Source of the DNA: CAJXSN01 sp947492235
GTDB lineage: Bacteria; Pseudomonadota; Alphaproteobacteria; Sphingomonadales; Sphingomonadaceae
Direction of reading: 5' to 3'
DNA: 64,000 nt
NCBI RefSeq assembly: GCF_042492175.1
Contig: NZ_CP170453.1
Location: 868,001-932,000 of the forward strand
Part shown: piece after piece, positions 19,062 through 27,591 of the stretch
Position numbering within the stretch: position 1 is the stretch's first letter
Layout: each line of letters begins with the position of its first letter
Notes under the pieces: generated by a model
The model's input: only the letters and a program-made list of their open reading frames with translations
Database searches by the model: none
What the model was told of the DNA's origin: nothing
Translations under genes and position numbers: made by a program

Positions 19062-20459
19062 TCAGAAGTCGATCTGCGCGCGCACGCCGAACACATCGAC
19101 ATCGTAAGACGTATCGCCGCCGGCTGCCGGGTAGAAGGCATCGCCGTAAGACAGCTTCCCGTAATTGGCGAGAAGCATGGTGTAATCGGTCGGCTTCCAC
19201 ACGAGGCTGAAGAAATATCCATCCTGCGTGCCGCCCAGAATGCCTGCATCACTCAGGTCCAGCCGGTCATAGCGCAGGTTGGCCTGCACCGAACCGATGC
19301 CGCCCTCGCCCACCGGATTGGCCGGCTTCGTGCGATCGAATTTGCCGCCCTTGTAACCGCGCGTATCGCCGCCGGTGAGGTAATAGCCCACTTCGGCATA
19401 TCCGCCGAAGAAGGTCGGGTCGGCCAGCGCGCCGGGGCGGCTGACATTCTGCCAGCGCCCTTCGACAGCCGCGTGGAACGGGCCGGAGATGACTGCAGCT
19501 TCCGCGCCGTAGCCCAGCTCGCTGGAGGCAGAGAAGCGGTCGGTGTTGATGAACCGCTCCGACGTGAAGGAAACCAGCGGGCGCTGGCGATAGCGGACCG
19601 TGCTGCCCGCTTCATATTCGCGGTAATGGACGGACGCGCCCAGATGGACCTGCGCATTGCCGACCTTGGGCATGTAGACCACCCGGCCATTCGCGCTCCA
19701 GTCATCGCTCGGCAACACATCCATATTGTCGCTGAACACGCCGCCCTGGATCAGCAAATCGCCCGGCGAATATTGCACGCCCACACCCACGCGGCGGACA
19801 AAGCCGAACGCATCGGTAAAGGCCGCACGTTCGATAAAGCTGGTGTGCAGGCTGCTGGTCAGTTCTTCCAGACCCTGGAAATTGTTGAACTGGCCGACGC
19901 TGATTTCGACGTCACCGTCCTCGTAGGAGATGATCGCATCGGTCACTGCCAGATCGCTGTTCGCAACGTCGACTTCGAATTTGTAGCCAAAGCCGCCCGG
20001 CATATCGCCCGACACGCCCAGACGGGCACGGCGCAGATCATTGCCGAAGCCTTCGTCGCGTCCCGTCGCATTGGGGGCTTCGACAATCCCCGCATCATAT
20101 TGCAGGCGGCCGCGCGGCTTGAAGCTCCAGCCGCCCTTGCCCTTGATTTCAGGTGCACCCTTGAAGGCAATCTGCGTGTCAGGCGCGGCGGCAGGCGCAG
20201 GCGCTGGTGGCGGCACAGCGGCGACTGCTGCCGGGACAGCCTGCGCCGTTTCCAGCTCTGCCTCCAGCGTCGCAATACGCTGCGCCATCGCATCCATCTG
20301 CGCGCGCATCAAAGCGAGCTCTTCCTGCATCGTCAGCGGTGCATCCGCTGCGGCGTCCTGCGCGGCTGCGGGAGCAGCATGCGCGGTCAACGCAGCTGCA
20401 GCGACAGTCGCTGCCAATGCAGCCCTGCACAATTGGTTGGCCATTTGGCGGTTGCTCAT
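19062..20459 (-). CDS. OprO/OprP-type porin
   Basis: Outer-membrane protein of 465 residues. A signal peptide ends in AHAAPAAAQ; then comes a coiled coil (about 45-75, MQEELALMRAQMDAMAQRIA) like the periplasmic trimerisation helix of OprO/OprP, then a proline-alanine linker and a 16-strand-like beta barrel (GWSFKPRGRLQYDAG, ending in YDVDVFGVRAQIDF with a C-terminal Phe). OprO/P are polyphosphate and phosphate channels; the Pho boxes in front and pstS behind support a phosphate role, though ligand specificity is inferred. The frame is open to 20624; I use the ATG at 20459, which has AAAGGG 8 bases upstream and opens the signal peptide. Confidence 0.9.
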   Translation of the reverse strand: MSNRQMANQLCRAALAATVAAAALTAHAAPAAAQDAAADAPLTMQEELALMRAQMDAMAQRIATLEAELETAQAVPAAVAAVPPPAPAPAAAPDTQIAFKGAPEIKGKGGWSFKPRGRLQYDAGIVEAPNATGRDEGFGNDLRRARLGVSGDMPGGFGYKFEVDVANSDLAVTDAIISYEDGDVEISVGQFNNFQGLEELTSSLHTSFIERAAFTDAFGFVRRVGVGVQYSPGDLLIQGGVFSDNMDVLPSDDWSANGRVVYMPKVGNAQVHLGASVHYREYEAGSTVRYRQRPLVSFTSERFINTDRFSASSELGYGAEAAVISGPFHAAVEGRWQNVSRPGALADPTFFGGYAEVGYYLTGGDTRGYKGGKFDRTKPANPVGEGGIGSVQANLRYDRLDLSDAGILGGTQDGYFFSLVWKPTDYTMLLANYGKLSYGDAFYPAAGGDTSYDVDVFGVRAQIDF

Positions 20460-20492
20460 TTGGGGTACCCTTTGCGCCCGTGTTTCATATCG

Positions 20493-20532
20493 GTGACGCC
20501 CGTATGACCACTGTGTGACAGTCCTGTTACAA
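20493..20532 (-). promoter_or_regulatory. Tandem Pho box array upstream of the porin
   Basis: Reading the minus strand, four 7-base units recur every 11 bases: TTGTAAC, CTGTCAC, TGGTCAT and GCGTCAC, separated by 4-base spacers. The second unit matches the Pho half-site exactly and the others match at most positions. The array ends 34 bases before the porin ATG and should bind two PhoB dimers. It lies 112 bases from the divergent ald start. Confidence 0.8.
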
Positions 20533-20644
20533 GCGCTGCACTTATCCCCCACTGATATTGCCGGCCTGCTGCCCCGCCGCACCTTGTGGCCTTCTTGTTT
20601 CGTTTGTAACGACCGCATTCGCACTATTCCAAAGGACCAAAGCC

Positions 20645-21766
20645 ATGCGCATCGGTTGCCCCTCCGAAATCAAAAACCACGAATACCGCGTCGGCCTGAC
20701 GCCCGAAAGCGCGCGGGAATTGACCCATCGCGGCAACGAGGTCTGGATCCAGAGCGGCGCCGGTCTGGGTATCGGGGCAACCGATGCCCAGTATATCGAT
20801 GCCGGTGCCACCATTGTCGACGGCCCCGATACGATCTTTGCCGAGTGCGAGATGGTGGTGAAGGTGAAGGAACCCCAAGCAGAAGAGCGCAAGAAACTGC
20901 GCGAGGGGCAGATTCTCTATACCTATCTGCACCTCGCCCCAGATCCGAAGCAGACGAAAGATCTGCTGGAATCTGGCGTGACCGCGATTGCCTATGAAAC
21001 GGTCACCGGCCCCGGCGGACGGCTGCCGCTGCTCACTCCGATGAGCCAGGTGGCCGGACGGATGAGCATTCAGGCGGGCGCCAATGCGCTGGAGAAGGCC
21101 CATGGCGGGCGCGGCGTGCTGATTGGCGGCGTACCGGGCGTCTTGCCAGCCAAGGTCGTGGTGATCGGCGGCGGGGTGGTCGGCTTTAACGCGGCGCAGA
21201 TGGCGGTGGGTCTGGGCGGCGATGTCGAGATTCTCGACCGCGATCCAGAAGTGCTGGAGAAGGTCGGGACCTTCTTCGAAGCACGCGCCAGCACCCGGTT
21301 CTCCAACACAACCAATCTGGAAGATTCGCTGCGGCAGGCCGATCTGGTCATCGGCGCAGTGCTGATCCCCGGGGCCGCAGCGCCCAAGCTGGTCAGCCGG
21401 GAAATGCTGAAAGAAATGAAGCCAGGCGCAGTGCTGGTCGATGTGGCGATCGATCAGGGCGGGTGTTTTGAAACCAGCAGGCCGACAACCCATGCCGATC
21501 CGACCTATGTGGTGGATGACATCGTCCATTACTGCGTCGCCAATATGCCCGGCGCTGTCGCCCGCACGAGCACTTATGCGCTCAACAACGTCACCCTGCC
21601 CCACGCCCTGAGAATTGCGAAGCTGGGCTGGAAAGACGCTTTGCGCGAGAACCCCCATCTCGCCGAGGGATTGAACGTCCACAAAGGCGAGGTCACCTAC
21701 AAGGCGGTAGCGACCGAGCTGGGCTATGATTACCGCAGCATCGACCGCCTGCTGGCGATGGACTGA
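20645..21766 (+). CDS. ald: Alanine dehydrogenase
   Basis: NAD-dependent enzyme of 373 residues that interconverts L-alanine with pyruvate and ammonia. The two active-site residues known from the family fall exactly where expected: Lys75 in VVKVKEPQ and His96 in TYLHLAPD. The Rossmann motif is VVVIGGGVVGFNAAQMA near residue 170, and the C-terminal VARTSTYALNNVTLP block is conserved. The frame is open from 20558; the ATG at 20645 with AAAGGA upstream and the sequence MRIGCPSEIK are the normal start of Ald. It is divergent from the porin gene. Confidence 0.96.
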   Translation: MRIGCPSEIKNHEYRVGLTPESARELTHRGNEVWIQSGAGLGIGATDAQYIDAGATIVDGPDTIFAECEMVVKVKEPQAEERKKLREGQILYTYLHLAPDPKQTKDLLESGVTAIAYETVTGPGGRLPLLTPMSQVAGRMSIQAGANALEKAHGGRGVLIGGVPGVLPAKVVVIGGGVVGFNAAQMAVGLGGDVEILDRDPEVLEKVGTFFEARASTRFSNTTNLEDSLRQADLVIGAVLIPGAAAPKLVSREMLKEMKPGAVLVDVAIDQGGCFETSRPTTHADPTYVVDDIVHYCVANMPGAVARTSTYALNNVTLPHALRIAKLGWKDALRENPHLAEGLNVHKGEVTYKAVATELGYDYRSIDRLLAMD

Positions 21767-21789
21767 GCTGCGCGAAACTAAGGGCAATT

Positions 21790-21815
21790 TTAAGCTGGTC
21801 TTAACCCTAATTTAG
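21790..21815 (+). promoter_or_regulatory. Two overlapping CtrA boxes
   Basis: A perfect TTAA-N7-TTAA site occupies 21790-21804 (spacer GCTGGTC), and its right half starts a second site, TTAA-N7-TTAG, at 21801-21815. The two are offset by 11 bases, one helical turn. They end 25 bases before the diguanylate cyclase ATG. Inside lies the 13-base palindrome CCCTAATTTAGGG (21805-21817). Confidence 0.7.
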
Positions 21816-21840
21816 GGCACACTGGCCTAGACCTTGGACC

Positions 21841-23577
21841 ATGGGCCGGGTCAGCTTCCTTTGGACAATTCTGTGCGCGCTTGTGTGCGGCATTGTTTCT
21901 GTCTGGGCGGCACCTGCACACGCCGCCGTGATCCATGGGGCGGATTGCCACCGGGGCGCGTCGCTGGAGGCGACGCTCAACACGGTTCGGGCCGACAGCA
22001 AGGGCTGGATCTGCCGGTCCGGAGAATGGCACACGGGGGAGCCTGCAGCCTGGCTGAAATTCGACGCGCCCGCCGATCCCTTTTCGGCCCAGCCAACAGA
22101 GCTTTTCCTTCGCTTGGCCCAGATTGAGTCGATTGAGATCTATTCCATCAAAGACGGACGCGAAATTGCCTATCAGAGCCATTCGGGCGCTGCGATCCGT
22201 CCGGCAGACAACGGACCCTATGTTGCCGTGCCCTTGCCGGGCACCGGGCTGAAGGCAGAGACATTCTATGTCAGACTGGTTGGGGCAAATTATGCCGCGA
22301 CCGGTGCAGATGCCCGGCTGATCCATTCCGCCGCCACTGCCGGATGGCCGGAGCATTATACAATTATCGTCGGCGCGATATTTGGGCTGGTCTGCGCGCC
22401 CCTTTTTCTCAATCTGACCCTGTTTCCCGCACTGCAACGCTCTTTCATGCTCTATCATGCCGGCATGTCGCTGGGCATGCTGATGACCCTTTCGGCAGCC
22501 AGCGGGCTGGCAACCGGCATGCTGGGTTTGGACACGTACGCTCTCGTGACCCTGACAGAGATTGGCTATGTCCTCATCGTCGCTCTTGGCGGCTTCTTCG
22601 CTGCAACGTTCCTCGAACAGGGCGCGATTAGCCCGGTGGTGCGCCGTGCGCTTAAGGGATCAGGCCTGCTGGCCCTTGTGATTGCAGGCGGCATCGCTGC
22701 GGGTATCCCGCCATTTTCCTGGCTGGGGCGAACCATCTTTTTGCTCGCCTTCTTCCCGATATGTTTCGCGTCATTGGCGGCAATGGCGCAGGCAGTGCAG
22801 CGCGGAAGTCTGTGGGTACGATACCAAATCGCAGCTTGGACCCCGGCCATTATCGTGGGCCTTGATATGACCGCCACCGGCCTCGGCTTGCAAGCCGAAC
22901 CGCGTTGGGGGGTGCTGGCACCGTTTCTGGCCATGGGATTCGAAGTCGTTGTTACCGGTATCGGTGTTGCCCACCGCCTCGTGCTGCTGCGGCGCGAACG
23001 TGACGATGCGCAGAGCGAGGCGCGCATTCTCGAAAAGCTGTCCGAGCGCGACCCGATGACCGGGCTATATAATCGCCGCGCGCTGGAAGACCGGATCGAA
23101 GCGCTGCACAAATCGGGCCATGATACTTTCGCGCTGCTCGATCTCGACGAATTCAAGCAGGTCAACGATACGGCCGGGCACGGCGTGGGCGACGATGTGA
23201 TCCGGGTGGCTGCCGACGTGTTGCAAAGCGACGAACACTCGCTCGCCATTCGTCTGGGCGGGGAAGAATTCATGCTCGTAATGAAAGGCGGCGATGCCGC
23301 GGACCGGGCCGAGCAGCTGCGCAAGGCTATTACCCTGCGCGTGGCACGCGAGGTAGACGGGCTGGAACGGCTGGTCACCGCCAGCATGGGTCTGGCCGTG
23401 ATCCCTTATAGCGCCGTGCCCAATTCATCGTTCGAGGATCTGTACGCACTGACCGACAAGCTTCTGTATGAAGCTAAGGAAAGCGGCCGCAACCGGACGG
23501 TTAGTCAAAAGCTTCGCGCCTTCCGCAAGCGCGGTCAGGATCGGCGCGGCCAATCAGAAGCAGTTCGCGCCGCCTGA
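21841..23577 (+). CDS. Membrane diguanylate cyclase with 7TM sensor region (7TMR-DISM type)
   Basis: Protein of 578 residues. A signal peptide ends in APAHAA (about 30); an extracytoplasmic domain follows (about 31-165, of the 7TMR-DISM ligand type), then seven hydrophobic helices (about 170-370), a short coiled coil and a C-terminal GGDEF domain (about 400-560). The active-site motif is RLGGEEF near 472, and LLDLDEFKQVNDTAGHGVGD is intact, so cyclic di-GMP synthesis is likely. The inhibitory RxxD site expected five residues before the motif is absent (LQSDEHSLAI). Two CtrA boxes sit in front of it. The ligand sensed is unknown. Confidence 0.88.
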   Translation: MGRVSFLWTILCALVCGIVSVWAAPAHAAVIHGADCHRGASLEATLNTVRADSKGWICRSGEWHTGEPAAWLKFDAPADPFSAQPTELFLRLAQIESIEIYSIKDGREIAYQSHSGAAIRPADNGPYVAVPLPGTGLKAETFYVRLVGANYAATGADARLIHSAATAGWPEHYTIIVGAIFGLVCAPLFLNLTLFPALQRSFMLYHAGMSLGMLMTLSAASGLATGMLGLDTYALVTLTEIGYVLIVALGGFFAATFLEQGAISPVVRRALKGSGLLALVIAGGIAAGIPPFSWLGRTIFLLAFFPICFASLAAMAQAVQRGSLWVRYQIAAWTPAIIVGLDMTATGLGLQAEPRWGVLAPFLAMGFEVVVTGIGVAHRLVLLRRERDDAQSEARILEKLSERDPMTGLYNRRALEDRIEALHKSGHDTFALLDLDEFKQVNDTAGHGVGDDVIRVAADVLQSDEHSLAIRLGGEEFMLVMKGGDAADRAEQLRKAITLRVAREVDGLERLVTASMGLAVIPYSAVPNSSFEDLYALTDKLLYEAKESGRNRTVSQKLRAFRKRGQDRRGQSEAVRAA

Positions 23578-23588
23578 CAATACACCCA

Positions 23589-24881
23589 TCAGGCGGAGGC
23601 GCGCCATTTTCGATAGCGCCGCGCACGGGTCGCCGCGCGGACCTGATCAGCCAGCAATGCGGCAGCGGAAGAACCGCCATCACCGGGCGGCTTGCCCTTT
23701 GCCATCCGCTCGATCTGCGCCTTTGTCAGGCCCATGACCGCCAGCGCTGCCAGCGTCTGGCTCTTCCAGCCGCATTCGGGCAATTCGACAGCTGCATTCT
23801 TCCGCTCGCGCCAGTGGTTTGGCAGGTTAGGATCGGCAGCCAAAGCGCGGGCAATGCCGATGATCGCCACGCCGAACCCGTTTGCGTCCTGCTCCAAGGC
23901 CGCCTCAGCAGTCTCCAACTTCGTGATGCCGCCTGTCACCATGATCGGCATGGACGCGACCTTGGCGATGTCGCGGGCGAAATCGACGAAAAAGGCCTCG
24001 CGCGCCTGCGTGGAGGTTTGCGGCGCGCTGTCCTCTTGCGGGTTGCCCTGCATCGCGGGACTTTCGTAATTGCCGCCCGACAGCTCGACGAAATCCAAGG
24101 CGCCTTTGCGTTCGGGTCCGCCCAGCCATTCGACCACTTGCCGCGCATCTTCAAACGCGAAGCCACCGCGCTGGAAATCGGCGCTGTTGAGCTTGATACC
24201 CACGCCGAAAGCAGGTCTGACCCGCGCGCGCACAGCATCAACGATTCTGAGCAGGAACCGCGCGCGGTTTTCCAGTGATCCGCCCCATTCGTCAGTCCGC
24301 CGATTGGCCAGTGGGGAGAGGAACTGGCTGACCAGATAGCCATGCGCCCCATGGATCTGCACCCCGTCGAAACCGGCTTTCTCGGCCTGTTGGGCCGTAT
24401 CGGCAAAGCGCTCAATTATCCGCTCGATCTCGGTGACTTCCAGCGGGCGAACCTCGGCGAAGAGCGAGGAGAACTTACCCAGATCGAGCGAAACATCGGA
24501 CGGGCTGACGGCGGTTTGGCCCAGCGATTTGTACAGCTGGCGGCCGGGGTGGCTGATCTGCAGCCAGAATTGCCCACCACCCGATTTGCCGATCCGCGCC
24601 CAGTTGATGAAGGGCGTGAGATCGGTGCCTTTCTCCAGCACCACGCCGCCCGGCCCTGTCAACGCGCTGGGATCGACCATGACATTGCCCGACAGGATGA
24701 GCCCGGTGCCACCACGCGCCCAGCGTTCGTAGAGCGTGAACAGCCGCTCGCCCGGATATTGCCCCGGCTGCTCGGCCAGGTTTTCCTCCATCGCCGCCTT
24801 GCAGATGCGGTTGGGAATGGTGCTGCCATTGGGCAGCGTAAGAGGTTGGAACAGCGGGCTGCCGGTTGCTTCGGTGGTCAT
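23589..24881 (-). CDS. NADH:flavin oxidoreductase, old yellow enzyme family
   Basis: FMN-dependent TIM-barrel enzyme of 430 residues. The start LTLPNGSTIPNRICKAAMEE is typical, and the core carries VQIHGAHGYLVSQFLSP (substrate His pair replaced by HGAH), NRRTDEWGGSLENR and VTGGI for the phosphate of FMN. It lacks the C-terminal FeS and FAD domains of full-length 2,4-dienoyl-CoA reductase, so it is a single-domain member; the substrate, perhaps an enoate or enoyl-CoA, is unknown. Its ATG overlaps the stop of the thioesterase gene (ATGA), making it the last gene of a three-gene operon. Confidence 0.9.
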   Translation of the reverse strand: MTTEATGSPLFQPLTLPNGSTIPNRICKAAMEENLAEQPGQYPGERLFTLYERWARGGTGLILSGNVMVDPSALTGPGGVVLEKGTDLTPFINWARIGKSGGGQFWLQISHPGRQLYKSLGQTAVSPSDVSLDLGKFSSLFAEVRPLEVTEIERIIERFADTAQQAEKAGFDGVQIHGAHGYLVSQFLSPLANRRTDEWGGSLENRARFLLRIVDAVRARVRPAFGVGIKLNSADFQRGGFAFEDARQVVEWLGGPERKGALDFVELSGGNYESPAMQGNPQEDSAPQTSTQAREAFFVDFARDIAKVASMPIMVTGGITKLETAEAALEQDANGFGVAIIGIARALAADPNLPNHWRERKNAAVELPECGWKSQTLAALAVMGLTKAQIERMAKGKPPGDGGSSAAALLADQVRAATRARRYRKWRASA

Positions 24882-25282
24882 TCGGTATCCTCGAAAAACG
24901 GCGCGGCGATCTCCGCCCTGACGCGTTGCGGGCGCAGGGTTTCAGCGTCAAGCATGGCCCAGGTCGTATTGGCGCTGACGATCACCTTGCCCGCATCATT
25001 GCGGAAGTCCACGCGGCGGTCGAATTTCGCACCCTTGGGTTCACCGGGAATGAAGGTCTCGCCCACAGCGCTCTCACCCTCGGCAATATTACCGCGATAA
25101 TCGATCTCGTGCCGCACCACGAGCCAGACAAACCGCGCCCGGTCCTCGGCCCTTGCCACCGCATCCCAATGCGCCGTCGCCATGTCCTGTATCCACTGGA
25201 CCCACACCGCATTGTTGACATGGCCCATCACATCGATGTGCTCAGGCCCGGCGGTGAAGGTTTTCGTGAAGCGTGCGCTCAC
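24878..25282 (-). CDS. Acyl-CoA thioesterase, 4HBT hotdog family
   Basis: Small hotdog-fold protein of 134 residues. The catalytic-region motif HIDVMGHVNNAVWVQWIQD (about 13-31) is the 4-hydroxybenzoyl-CoA thioesterase signature, with the Asp before MGHVNN expected to be catalytic. It probably hydrolyses acyl-CoA esters. An ATG at 25303 would give a 141-residue product, but the GTG at 25282 overlaps the stop of the peptidase gene (GTGA), as in several other pairs here, so I chose it. It is coupled on both sides. Confidence 0.88.
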   Translation of the reverse strand: MSARFTKTFTAGPEHIDVMGHVNNAVWVQWIQDMATAHWDAVARAEDRARFVWLVVRHEIDYRGNIAEGESAVGETFIPGEPKGAKFDRRVDFRNDAGKVIVSANTTWAMLDAETLRPQRVRAEIAAPFFEDTE

Positions 25283-27477
25283 TCCTCGAGACCGAGCTGC
25301 CACAGCAGGAACGCAAACTCCTCTGCGGTTTCATACAGCCGGGTGAAGCGTCCCGACTTGCCGCCATGGCCTGCGCCCATATTGGTCTTGAGCAGCAGCA
25401 CATTGTCGTCTGTCTTCACATCGCGAAGCTTGGCGGTCCATTTGGCTGGTTCCCAATAGGTCACGCGCGGATCGTTCAGGCCTGCAGTGATCAGCAGCGG
25501 CGGATAATCCTGCGCCACCACCTGATCATAAGGGCTGTAGCTGAGGATATAGGCGAACGCCTGTTTGCTTGTCAGAGGATTGCCCCATTCGGGCCATTCG
25601 CCCGGCGTCAGCGGCAGTTCCGCATCCAGCATCGTGTTGAGCACATCGACGAACGGCACATGCGCAGCGACTGCGCCCCAAATATCGGGATCGGTATTGA
25701 CCACCACGCCCATCAGTTCGCCTCCAGCACTGCCGCCGCTCGCGCTGACCTTGCCCTTTTGCGTGTAACCCTTGTCGATCAGGCCCTTCGCCACATCGAC
25801 GAAATCGTTGAACGTGTTGGTCCGCTCATTCAGCTTGCCCTGCAGGTACCAGTTGCGGCCCAGATCATCCCCGCCGCGAATATGCGCGATGGCATAGCGC
25901 ATGCCCCGGTCTAGCAGGCTGAGGCGGCTGGAGGAGAAGCCCGGCGGAATAGCGTATCCGTAAGCGCCATAGGCATAGAGGTGCAGCGGCGCGCCCATTG
26001 GCGTATCCTTGTGGCTGACCACGCTGACCGGCACCTGCGTCCCGTCGCGCGCGGCCACCATCAGGCGCTCCGTCACGTAATCGGACTGGGTGTAGCCGCT
26101 GGGAATCTCCTGCTGCTTCAGAAGTTCCAGTGCGCCGCTCGCCACATCGTAATCATACACGCTGTCGGGCGTGACCATGCTTTCGTAGGACAGACGCAGC
26201 TTGCTGACGTCGTATTCCGGATTGTTGCTGAGGCCGGTGGAATAGCTTGCCTCAGGAAACGCGATGGGCGTGATCTTCGATGCGTCGGCGTAATCGCGCA
26301 GCTGGATCTGGTCGAGCCCGTCCAATCGCCCCTCGGTGACGTAGAAATGTTTGTAGAGTTCGAAGCCGGTCAGATAAAATTCGTCCGAGCCACTTATCAG
26401 CGTCGTCCACTCGCCCGGAGAGGAAAGCGGCGCGGTGGCGAGGCGGAAATTGACGTGGTCGTCATTGGTGTGGACGAACACCGTGCCTTCCCGCACATCG
26501 ACCGAATACTCGACGCCCTTCTCGCGCGCCTTCACAAGGATCTGCTCGCCAGTCGGATCGTCAGCGCGCACCAGCCGCACTTCGCTCGTCTCGTTGTCGC
26601 CGGTGGCGATCAGCAGCCAGTCTTCCTCTGCCGTGAGCCCGGCACCCACGCGGAAGCCTTCGTCTTCCTCGCGGAAAATCTCGACGTCTTCGGACACATC
26701 GGTGCCGACGCGGTGCAGACGGACATTGTCGACCCGCCAGTTCTCGTTCGCTTTGCCGTAAGCAATCATCGTGTCGTTCGCCAGCCAGGTCAGGCCCGAC
26801 AGCGTTTCGGGGATCACATCGTCTAGCAGCTCGCCGGTCGCAATGTCGCGAATACGCGCGGTGAACCGTTCCGACCCGTCATCATCGTAGGAATAGGCGA
26901 GATACTTGCCGCTATCGCTGACCGAGGCCGAACCGAGGCGGAAATATTCCTTGCCCTCGGCCAGCTGGTTTTCGTCCAGCAGCAGTTCCCTGTCCCCGCC
27001 TGCAACCGGGCGGCGATAATGGATGCGGTATTCCTTCCCGTCTTCCACTTCGGACCAATAGAGCCAGTCGCCATCCTTCTGCGGGACAGAGGCATCGTCC
27101 TTCTTCACCCGGCCCTTCAGCTCTTCGAAGATCGTGTCGACCAGCTCTTGGCGCGGGGCCATCTGCGCTTCGAAATAGGCGTTCTCTTCTTTCAGGTAAT
27201 CGAGCACGTCCTCGTCATCGATGGTCGGGTAAGACTGGTCCTTCAGCCAGTGATACGGATCGCTGATGGTGATGCCGTGATGAGTGAAGGAATGGTCGCG
27301 CTTGTCCGCCACGGGCGGCGTCGCTGAAGTCGTGTCGGTCACTTGTGCGGGGTCTCCTTGCGCGAACGCGGGGGTCGTCAAAAGGGTGGTGGTCAGCAGG
27401 GATGCTGCCAGAGCAATCGGGGCGCTTTTCAGCAGATGGCGGGTTTGGGCCTGGGGCTGGGGCTTTGGCTGGTTCAT
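25279..27477 (-). CDS. Oligopeptidase B (prolyl oligopeptidase family S9A)
   Basis: Serine peptidase of 732 residues that cleaves short peptides. A signal peptide (about 1-40, ending TTPAFAQ) suggests export. The N-terminal part is a seven-bladed propeller, starting HHGITISDPYHWLKD; the C-terminal alpha/beta hydrolase carries the nucleophile in GGSAGGEL near residue 580, Asp in GLNDPRVTYWEPAKW and His in GAGHGGKSGRF. The frame is open to 27942; two ATGs are credible, 27489 and 27477, and I prefer 27477 because GGATGAG lies 7 bases before it. First gene of the peptidase-thioesterase-OYE operon. Confidence 0.9.
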   Translation of the reverse strand: MNQPKPQPQAQTRHLLKSAPIALAASLLTTTLLTTPAFAQGDPAQVTDTTSATPPVADKRDHSFTHHGITISDPYHWLKDQSYPTIDDEDVLDYLKEENAYFEAQMAPRQELVDTIFEELKGRVKKDDASVPQKDGDWLYWSEVEDGKEYRIHYRRPVAGGDRELLLDENQLAEGKEYFRLGSASVSDSGKYLAYSYDDDGSERFTARIRDIATGELLDDVIPETLSGLTWLANDTMIAYGKANENWRVDNVRLHRVGTDVSEDVEIFREEDEGFRVGAGLTAEEDWLLIATGDNETSEVRLVRADDPTGEQILVKAREKGVEYSVDVREGTVFVHTNDDHVNFRLATAPLSSPGEWTTLISGSDEFYLTGFELYKHFYVTEGRLDGLDQIQLRDYADASKITPIAFPEASYSTGLSNNPEYDVSKLRLSYESMVTPDSVYDYDVASGALELLKQQEIPSGYTQSDYVTERLMVAARDGTQVPVSVVSHKDTPMGAPLHLYAYGAYGYAIPPGFSSSRLSLLDRGMRYAIAHIRGGDDLGRNWYLQGKLNERTNTFNDFVDVAKGLIDKGYTQKGKVSASGGSAGGELMGVVVNTDPDIWGAVAAHVPFVDVLNTMLDAELPLTPGEWPEWGNPLTSKQAFAYILSYSPYDQVVAQDYPPLLITAGLNDPRVTYWEPAKWTAKLRDVKTDDNVLLLKTNMGAGHGGKSGRFTRLYETAEEFAFLLWQLGLEE

Positions 27478-27591
27478 GGGTGATCTCATCCTGTTGCCTA
27501 TGCCGTCCGCCTTGGACAGCCTTGCCGATGACGGGTAAAGCCCCATGTCGAAGGCCACAAGATGCCAAAAACCTAAGCAGGACCCCGACCG

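Noticed and set aside
17852..19210. Plus-strand ORF of 452 codons opposite pstS
   Set aside because: Antisense to a clear phosphate-binding protein with Pho box and signal peptide.
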